64,000 nucleotides of DNA from Pseudomonadota bacterium (lineage in GTDB: Bacteria > Pseudomonadota > Gammaproteobacteria > Pseudomonadales > Moraxellaceae): contig JAJXWR010000002.1 of assembly GCA_021781515.1 (NCBI GenBank), positions 1-64,000 of the forward strand, written 5' to 3'. Each line of letters begins with the position of its first letter. The first letter of the stretch is position 1. The translations under genes and the position numbers were made by a program. Positions 58,784-64,000 of this stretch are shown here, in pieces. Below the pieces are notes generated by a model, which was given only the letters and a program-made list of their open reading frames with translations, searched no databases and had not been told where the DNA came from.

Positions 58784-59536
58784 TTAAAAGAATTGCCCAC
58801 CATCCACCCGTATAATCTGCCCGTTTATATATGAAGACAGATCGCTTGCCAGAAAAAGCGCTACTTTCGCAATTTCTTCAGGCTGAGCACACCGATGCAC
58901 GGAAGTTCGAGCCACTATCTTTTCAATAACCGTTGGATCCATATGATCCAGCATTTTCGTGTCTGTGACATTTGGGGCAATCGCATTCACGCGAATATTG
59001 AAACTGGCCAGTTCAGCTGCAATAACCCGTGTTGCATGATTCAATGCCGCTTTGCTTGCACCATAAGCCAAGGAACCAGGATCTGCACATAAACCTGCCA
59101 TCGAACTGATATTAATAATACTTCCCGAGCGACGTCGAGCCATCTGTCTCGAAACATTCTGAATAAGCGCAATTTGGGCAAAAAAATTAACATCAAAAAC
59201 CATCCTCAGTTCCTTTAACGAGGTCATATGTAATAAAGAACCTTGGGCAACAGCGGCATTGTTAACCAGAATATCAATGGGCGTTTGACGTACGTTAATT
59301 TCCTGTAAAGCCAACTTGCACGCCTCAGAGTCCGTTAAATCAAAACAAACTGAACGAATGGATCGACCCGTTCGATCTGACAACTCCCGAATCCATTGTT
59401 CAAAGGCCTCATCCGTCTGACGCACACACGCATAAATATCAGCACCCTGCTCCGCAAAAACCTGCACGAGCGAACGTCCGATCCCTCCATGACTCCCGGT
59501 AATCATGGCCACCTTACGGTTCAACATGAGTTGCAT
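58784..59536 (-). CDS. SDR-family reductase (FabG-like)
   Basis: The 250-residue protein has the NAD(P) motif MITGSHGGIGRSLVQVFAEQGADIYAC, then NNAAVAQ, and the active site SSMAGLCADPGSLAYGASKAALNHA with Tyr-x-x-x-Lys. It is a 3-oxoacyl-ACP reductase-like or sugar dehydrogenase. I chose ATG 59536, with GGAG six bases upstream; longer starts would lie inside the preceding gene. It would reduce a keto group of an acyl or sugar intermediate. Confidence 0.9.
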   Translation of the reverse strand: MQLMLNRKVAMITGSHGGIGRSLVQVFAEQGADIYACVRQTDEAFEQWIRELSDRTGRSIRSVCFDLTDSEACKLALQEINVRQTPIDILVNNAAVAQGSLLHMTSLKELRMVFDVNFFAQIALIQNVSRQMARRRSGSIINISSMAGLCADPGSLAYGASKAALNHATRVIAAELASFNIRVNAIAPNVTDTKMLDHMDPTVIEKIVARTSVHRCAQPEEIAKVALFLASDLSSYINGQIIRVDGGQFF

Positions 59537-59987
59537 CTTTTTCTCCATCATAAAGACGATCGATGGGCCCACGGCTGAGGACCTCTTCAAGAAGACTCAG
59601 ATCCCCGGGAAATACATCATTCCCCGTTGGAAACAAGGGCAACCCAGTTAACCCAAGCCTTTGCAAAACTTCAGTTTTTCCGTAATACCAACACAACAGA
59701 TTTTGCACAAACAAGGCACTGAGCCGCACATGTTTTATGCTGACTTTTCGAAATACAGCCATCGAATCCGCTTGGTCCAACTCAACAAAGGGGCATGTGT
59801 ATTGCAGATTCGCAACCTCATCAAGAGCGTCCACAAACTTCAAGAGTTCACTTATCCACTGAATGTAAGAAGCATATTCGATCCATTCCCGGACAACCGC
59901 AGAATTTTCAACTGCAGTCTCGGGAAGAAGCATAGCGATCAACCTGGAAAACACACGCTGTTCATGGATTGAAATCTGATACTCCAT
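59514..59987 (-). CDS. Uncharacterised small protein, likely partner of the GMC oxidoreductase
   Basis: The 157-residue protein is helical, with a Trp/Tyr-rich region (VQNLLCWYYGKTEVLQRLGL) and no signal peptide or metal motif. GMC dehydrogenases of the gluconate 2-dehydrogenase type often have a small gamma-like subunit of this size encoded next to them. The position 12 bases after the GMC gene and the 23-base overlap with the SDR gene agree with that, but sequence support is weak. The start is ATG 59987; a TTG two codons earlier is possible. Confidence 0.55.
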   Translation of the reverse strand: MEYQISIHEQRVFSRLIAMLLPETAVENSAVVREWIEYASYIQWISELLKFVDALDEVANLQYTCPFVELDQADSMAVFRKVSIKHVRLSALFVQNLLCWYYGKTEVLQRLGLTGLPLFPTGNDVFPGDLSLLEEVLSRGPIDRLYDGEKDATHVEP

Positions 59988-59999
59988 ACGCAAATTGCC

Positions 60000-61598
60000 C
60001 TATAAGATTTTATTCAGGTGTTTTTTAATCGCATCGGCAAGATACAGACTGATTGCCTGCAAGGTTGATGCCGGGTTCACCGCTCCAGAGGTTACAAAGA
60101 CACTACTGTCCACCACAAACAGATTGGGAACATCATGCGTTTGTCCGATCACGTTAACAACCGATGCCTGTGGATCCATACCCATGCGTGTCGTGCCCAT
60201 CAAATGCCAACCCGAATTTCGAACCGGACCTTGGGCAAATACTTTATATGCTCCAGCAGCATTCAACACTTCTTTGGCTCGCTCCAATCCATGAGCTAGC
60301 ATTTTCTTCGTGTTTTCGCTTAGCCGATAATGAATTTCAGGAACAGGAATACCAAAAGCATCCACCTGCTGCTTATCCAGGGTCACCCGATTATTTTCAT
60401 CTGGAAGATCTTCGGTAATCACCGCAATTCCGAAATTGTGTCCCAGACGTTGTTGAATCGACTGAAGTTGATTTTGTCCCCAGGGAATCTCACGCCGATA
60501 CACCCCTGACAGCGCAATTTCAACCGGATTCGAACCACGAAGCACATGCAGGGTATAACCGCGTACAAAATCTCTGGCCGTATCCGTTTCATAAAACTGA
60601 TGGCTATAGATGCAACATCCCTGAGGGCCACGATGTCCTTGTAGATCCGGCTCAAAGAGCCCTTCGACATACCCTAAAGGATGGAGCATCAAATTCTTGC
60701 CGACCAGACCTGAACGGTTCGCCAGTCCCTCCGGAAACTGAGAAGACACTGAATTTAACAACAATCGTGGTGTACCCACTCCATTGCACGCCAAAACGAC
60801 CATTCGTGCACGTTGGTGATGTTCCACACCTTGATCATCAAAATATAATACCCCATTCACTCGACCCTGTTTATTCAAAGTAATCTGATGCACCCGAGCA
60901 TGCGTCCTGAGTTGCACGCCACGCTGCAACGCTGTTGGCCAATAACTGATATCCACACTGGATTTAGCCCCTTGCGGACACCCCGTATTACAAGGACCTA
61001 AATTAATACATGGGGATCGACCTCGATAAGGTCGAGTAATGATCGCCGAATACGATGGCCACCAATGCCACCCCAATTGATTGAATGCGTGCGCCAGCAA
61101 TTCCCCCCCTCTTCCCAACGGAATCGGAGGTAATAAATCCTGAATTAATGGATAGGCAGGGTCACCGGAAAGACCCGACACACCCATCATACGGTCATTG
61201 ATCGAAAAATAGGGTTCCAGATCGTCGTAACCTAAGGGCCAGTCTTCAGCGACTCCATCCAAAGAACGTACTTTAAAATCCGAAGGGTGGAAGCGAGGAA
61301 AATGGCCACTGAATAAAATGGTGCTACCTCCCACGGCATTGAAATTAGCAATTGCAATCGGCGAATCCTGATCATTAATTGGGTAATCCGCCCGCAACTG
61401 ACGCACATTCGGCGAAGGATGCGCATGGTGCCACTTGGATCGTTCCCAGTCGGACCGGGTGGATGGATAGCGAGTCGCATCCATCCAATCCCCTTGCTCC
61501 ATACACAAAATATTCAGGCCTGAATCACTCATTCTCCACGCAAACGCCGCCCCCGCCGCTCCAGCACCGACAATGAGCACATCAACTTCATCTGTCAT
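60000..61598 (-). CDS. GMC-family FAD-dependent oxidoreductase
   Basis: The 532-residue protein has the FAD-binding N-terminus DVLIVGAGAAGAAFAWRMSDSGLNILCMEQGDW, the NAVGGSTILFSGHFPRFHP segment and a Cys-rich stretch CINLGPCNTGCPQGAKSS. The C-terminal GTTRMGMDPQASVVN and GAVNPASTLQAISLYLAD bear the catalytic His/Asn region. It resembles membrane-associated sugar or polyol dehydrogenases of the gluconate 2-dehydrogenase group. I prefer ATG 61598, because a tiny ORF (MPWHIVRL) with GGAG in front stops on it as TGA/ATG overlap and could couple its translation. It starts the five-gene minus-strand operon. Confidence 0.88.
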   Translation of the reverse strand: MTDEVDVLIVGAGAAGAAFAWRMSDSGLNILCMEQGDWMDATRYPSTRSDWERSKWHHAHPSPNVRQLRADYPINDQDSPIAIANFNAVGGSTILFSGHFPRFHPSDFKVRSLDGVAEDWPLGYDDLEPYFSINDRMMGVSGLSGDPAYPLIQDLLPPIPLGRGGELLAHAFNQLGWHWWPSYSAIITRPYRGRSPCINLGPCNTGCPQGAKSSVDISYWPTALQRGVQLRTHARVHQITLNKQGRVNGVLYFDDQGVEHHQRARMVVLACNGVGTPRLLLNSVSSQFPEGLANRSGLVGKNLMLHPLGYVEGLFEPDLQGHRGPQGCCIYSHQFYETDTARDFVRGYTLHVLRGSNPVEIALSGVYRREIPWGQNQLQSIQQRLGHNFGIAVITEDLPDENNRVTLDKQQVDAFGIPVPEIHYRLSENTKKMLAHGLERAKEVLNAAGAYKVFAQGPVRNSGWHLMGTTRMGMDPQASVVNVIGQTHDVPNLFVVDSSVFVTSGAVNPASTLQAISLYLADAIKKHLNKIL

Positions 61599-61651
61599 AA
61601 GCGCACAATGTGCCATGGCATGTAAAAAACTCCAATTTTATTATTCGACTA

Positions 61652-61683
61652 ACTAACCCACCAGCTAAAGCTGGTGGGTTAGT
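61652..61683. repeat. IS200 subterminal hairpin
   Basis: ACTAACCCACCAGC and GCTGGTGGGTTAGT flank TAAA. IS200/IS605 elements use such imperfect or perfect hairpins at their ends as transposase recognition sites. Confidence 0.8.
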
Positions 61684-62100
61684 ATTACGGAATGATAGTC
61701 CGGATACGCATCGGCTAAACGACGCATCCTACTCAGGTTCCAGCTTGAATTCATCATTCGGATTCGATTCAAAGTAAGGATCCAAATATTCCCGGATCAT
61801 CTCCCCCATCATCTGACCTACCGTCGCACAAAAATACCCCTTGGCCCAAAAGTGCCACCCCCTGTACCTTTTCTTTATGTGCGGTATCTTAATCCTGCGG
61901 ACAACTCAGCAAAATATGCAGGGGATCCTTGGGCTCATTACCCCTTTCTCAATCCTGAATCTCACACGTCTCACGGACCAACTCCCTTATCCGCTCCGCA
62001 ACCTCGCCCCTCAAAACTTCTTAACGATACTTCGTTACCCACACAAAACGGTACTCAAGCTGAAACACCGATCGCCGCTAAAGCCGGTGGTTTAACCCTT
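61652..62100 (-). mobile_element. IS200-family (Y1 transposase) remnant
   Basis: The minus strand reads YRF-VWVTKYR, then a frameshifted middle, then IPHIKKRYRGWHFWAKGYFCATVGQMMGEMIREYLDPYFESNP and a stop. This is the C-terminal half of IS200 TnpA, including the VGQM tyrosine-transposase region. Several frameshifts and an internal deletion have removed the HUH motif area. The element ends with a perfect 14-bp hairpin at 61652-61683, and a partial hairpin (aaccaccggctttagcggc) marks the other end. Confidence 0.82.
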
Positions 62101-62209
62101 ATGTTGGAAAATCACTACGCAACAGACAGATCAACCGATTAAACAAACAATCCTCATTAATTTCCTGATTTCAATTAATGTCACCAGCAAGACATCGCAA
62201 TATAATCAA

Positions 62210-63439
62210 TTAAGAAAGATCAGCAATACATGCACTAATCCGATCAATCACATCCAATTCAAGATCAGGATATATCGGTAAACACAGAACTTTTCTTGAT
62301 GCTTCCATGGCAACCGGAAGCAGATCCAGACGAGCAGAAGGAAGCCCCCGGTACATGGAAAATTCCGGAATCAATGGATAAAAATAGCGCCGGGGGTGTA
62401 TTTTTCTGTTTTTAAGCTGATGATATAATTCATCTCGACTTAAAGAATAAGCCTCTTCGACCAGGATTGGAAAATAGGAATAATTTGGAGTTCGCTCTCC
62501 AACACCTTTCAGACACGTTATGCCCTGAATTGCAGCCAGTCTCTGCCGATAGCGCTGATCAATAGTCCTACGTTTTTCAATGTAGGAATCAATATATTTT
62601 AATTGCATTAACCCCAGCGCTGCATTGAATTCGCTCATTTTTCCGTTGATCCCAGGAGCCACGACCGTTGTTTCATTCACAAAGCCAAAGTTTTTTAACT
62701 GATCAATACGATTTTTGGTTTTTCGGTCTGGACAAACAATCGCCCCCCCTTCAAAGGTATTAAAGATCTTAGTCGCATGAAAACTCAAAACAGACAGATC
62801 ACCATAGTTCAGAATACTTCCATGCGCATTATTCACGGCAAACGCATGAGCAGCATCATAGATTAAACGAAGATTATAAGTATCAGCGATCGTCTGCAAG
62901 GCATCAACATCACAAGGATGTCCATAGCAATGAACTGGCAAGATTGCCGTGGTCTGTGGCGTAATGGCCGCCTCAATTTTCCCGGGATCAAGATTCAAGG
63001 TATGTTGATCAATATCCACAAAAACGGGTTTAATTCCATTCCAGAGTAAAGCATGCGATGTTGCCACAAAAGAATAGGGCGTAGTAATCACTTCACCAGT
63101 AATGCGTAGTGCCTGCAGCGCAGTTACCAAGGCCAAAGTGCCGTTGGCAAAAAGACAGATATGTTCGACACCTAAATAAGAACACAAAGCCTCTTCAAAC
63201 TGCTGATGGAATGGCCCGGCATTAGTTAATTGGCGATTGTTCCAAATGGTTTCCAGCATGGGCAAAAATTCAGAAAATGGTGGCAATACCGGCTTTGTCA
63301 CGAGAATTTCTTCCTCGTTGACACTGTCAGTATATGAAATTGATCGATGCTGCTTCATGGGTATCACCCCTTCAGACTGGACGCGGATCACCGAAACAGG
63401 ATTGCCATTAAAAGTTTTATATTTCATACTGACTGACAT
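62210..63439 (-). CDS. DegT/DnrJ/EryC1-family sugar aminotransferase
   Basis: The 409-residue PLP enzyme has the family motifs FANGTLALVTALQALRITGEVITTPYSFVATSHALLWNGIKPVFVDID, YDAAHAF and the PLP-Lys region SFHATKIFNTFEGGAI. The closest type I know is dTDP-4-keto-6-deoxyhexose aminotransferase (VioA/WecE/PglE group), which makes amino sugars for surface glycans and flagellin. The first 45 residues (to EEEILVTKPVLPPF) are an extension not seen in most members. GAGGG stands nine bases before ATG 63439. No partner acetyltransferase or glycosyltransferase is adjacent. Confidence 0.88.
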   Translation of the reverse strand: MSVSMKYKTFNGNPVSVIRVQSEGVIPMKQHRSISYTDSVNEEEILVTKPVLPPFSEFLPMLETIWNNRQLTNAGPFHQQFEEALCSYLGVEHICLFANGTLALVTALQALRITGEVITTPYSFVATSHALLWNGIKPVFVDIDQHTLNLDPGKIEAAITPQTTAILPVHCYGHPCDVDALQTIADTYNLRLIYDAAHAFAVNNAHGSILNYGDLSVLSFHATKIFNTFEGGAIVCPDRKTKNRIDQLKNFGFVNETTVVAPGINGKMSEFNAALGLMQLKYIDSYIEKRRTIDQRYRQRLAAIQGITCLKGVGERTPNYSYFPILVEEAYSLSRDELYHQLKNRKIHPRRYFYPLIPEFSMYRGLPSARLDLLPVAMEASRKVLCLPIYPDLELDVIDRISACIADLS

Positions 63440-63488
63440 TTAGTGTACCCTCGCAGTTGGCAGCGATAACGGCCTTGACCAGTTTATC

Positions 63489-63504
63489 TGCAAAAAAAAT
63501 GCCA
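63489..63504 (-). promoter_or_regulatory. Sigma-54 promoter of the DegT aminotransferase gene
   Basis: The minus strand reads TGGCATT-TTTT-TTGCA: TGGCA -24 core, intact TTGCA -12 box and exact GG-N10-GC spacing, 50 bases before the start codon. It is among the best matches in the window. Confidence 0.65.
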
Positions 63505-63606
63505 CAATGCGAACCGTACATCTCGAATATACACCCTATTCCCTGAGTATAGCTTTAATTCTATACGTTGCCTTGTTCAATACCTCTACACCCATGAACA
63601 AAACCG

Positions 63607-63774
63607 ATGACCGTGGACGCCATTTATCTGCAACTGATTCATTCTTCAGGTGAAAATCCCACGGTATCGACTGGAACAGCGGACATTTTTCTAAATGATG
63701 CACCCCGAATCAGGGTTTTCAGGGTGGCACGGCAGCGTGCTCACTCCGACAGAGGCAGACGATCAACCATGTAA
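63607..63774 (+). CDS. Small unrecognised ORF of 55 residues
   Basis: MTVDAIYLQLIHSS...RRSTM has no visible ribosome-binding site, domain or neighbour that suggests a function. It lies between the DegT promoter and the right-hand IS remnant. It may well be spurious. Confidence 0.2.
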   Translation: MTVDAIYLQLIHSSGENPTVSTGTADIFLNDAPRIRVFRVARQRAHSDRGRRSTM

Positions 63775-63830
63775 AGCGCAAAGAGCAAAAACTTATGCAG
63801 AGCTAACCCTGCCATTTACCCACAAAATGG

Positions 63831-64000
63831 CTATTCCAGCAGCCTACTACGCAAGAGATACCCTGCGCACAACATTTGTAGTTGGACGTAGCCACGCCAC
63901 ATAATTTGATGTTCCGGCGGTAAGTCCGATTTGCGACCGAGGCATCCACCCCATTGAGAGACTCGTAGAACCAAGTATTATAGGCTCATCAATTTTTTTG
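63831..64000 (-). mobile_element. C-terminal remnant of an IS4-type transposase at the right edge
   Basis: The minus strand reads VSQWGGCLGRKSDLPPEHQIMWRGY then VQLQMLCAGYLLRSRLLE and a stop, which is the recognisable C-terminus of an IS4-type transposase. The DNA is similar to 7498-7620 in the same orientation. It retains the sense codon (CAA) that is a stop in the left copy. The part upstream of VSQWGG is already out of register before the window ends, so it too is probably decayed. Confidence 0.65.

Noticed and set aside
61600-61617. Sigma-54 promoter TGGCACA-N4-GCGCT before the GMC gene
   Set aside because: The -12 box lacks TTGC and transcription would begin inside the coding sequence.

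Overview
The window is a stretch of chromosome from a flagellated, probably free-living gammaproteobacterium with intermediate GC. The evidence for this is gene order and family content: argB-algC-dut-coaBC next to divergent radC (an arrangement seen in Pseudomonas-like genomes), a membrane-anchored AlgC of about 870 residues, FlgJ with a C-terminal glucosaminidase, SthA, NudC, SohB, and sigma-54-type promoters in front of flagellar genes. I cannot name the genus from sequence alone.

Layout. 1-7.3 kb: a broken IS607-type recombinase gene at the left edge, then a tightly packed operon of two transglutaminase-like proteins and a circularly permuted ATP-grasp/alpha-E protein, a predicted peptide ligation or modification system. 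7.3-8.3 kb: the decayed C-terminus of an IS4-type transposase. 8.3-9.7 kb: a DAHP synthase gene with a structured leader. 9.7-22 kb: an EAL-domain pseudogene and the flagellar rod/hook operon flgBCDEFGHIJKL on the minus strand, behind a sigma-54-type promoter. 22-25.1 kb: a partly duplicated patB-like gene flanking an antitoxin fragment and a DUF4160/DUF2442 pair. 25.2-46 kb: mainly core housekeeping genes (argB, algC, dut, coaBC, radC, metH, sohB, nudC, a ChpA-N-terminus-like protein, a sulfotransferase, an enoyl-CoA hydratase-family protein, folB, plsY, sthA, a YhcC-type radical SAM protein, ubiD). 46-64 kb: accessory DNA with an AT-rich FkbM methyltransferase/glycosyltransferase pair, an NTase-like two-gene cassette with its own terminator, an eleven-gene set for activated acyl groups and sugars, and remnants of IS200 and IS4-type elements.

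The accessory set at 52-63.5 kb is the main biosynthetic feature. One operon encodes an acyl carrier protein, an AMP-forming ligase, a LuxE-like acyl-transfer enzyme, a LuxC-like acyl reductase and a FabZ-like dehydratase. A second encodes a GMC oxidoreductase with a small partner, an SDR reductase and a split transketolase. A DegT/DnrJ sugar aminotransferase gene follows. The aminotransferase and the FkbM gene each have a good sigma-54-type promoter with the required GG-N10-GC spacing, like the flgB operon. I therefore infer that they belong to the flagellar regulon and probably serve flagellin or surface-glycan modification with an unusual acyl substituent.

The most striking unexplained signal is a pair of homologous three-way-junction RNA elements, one directly upstream of the DAHP synthase gene and one directly upstream of metH. 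They share an 11-nt junction sequence exactly, and almost all their differences lie in loops or in compensatory base-pair changes in each of the three stems. This looks like an undescribed cis-regulatory RNA, possibly a riboswitch class.
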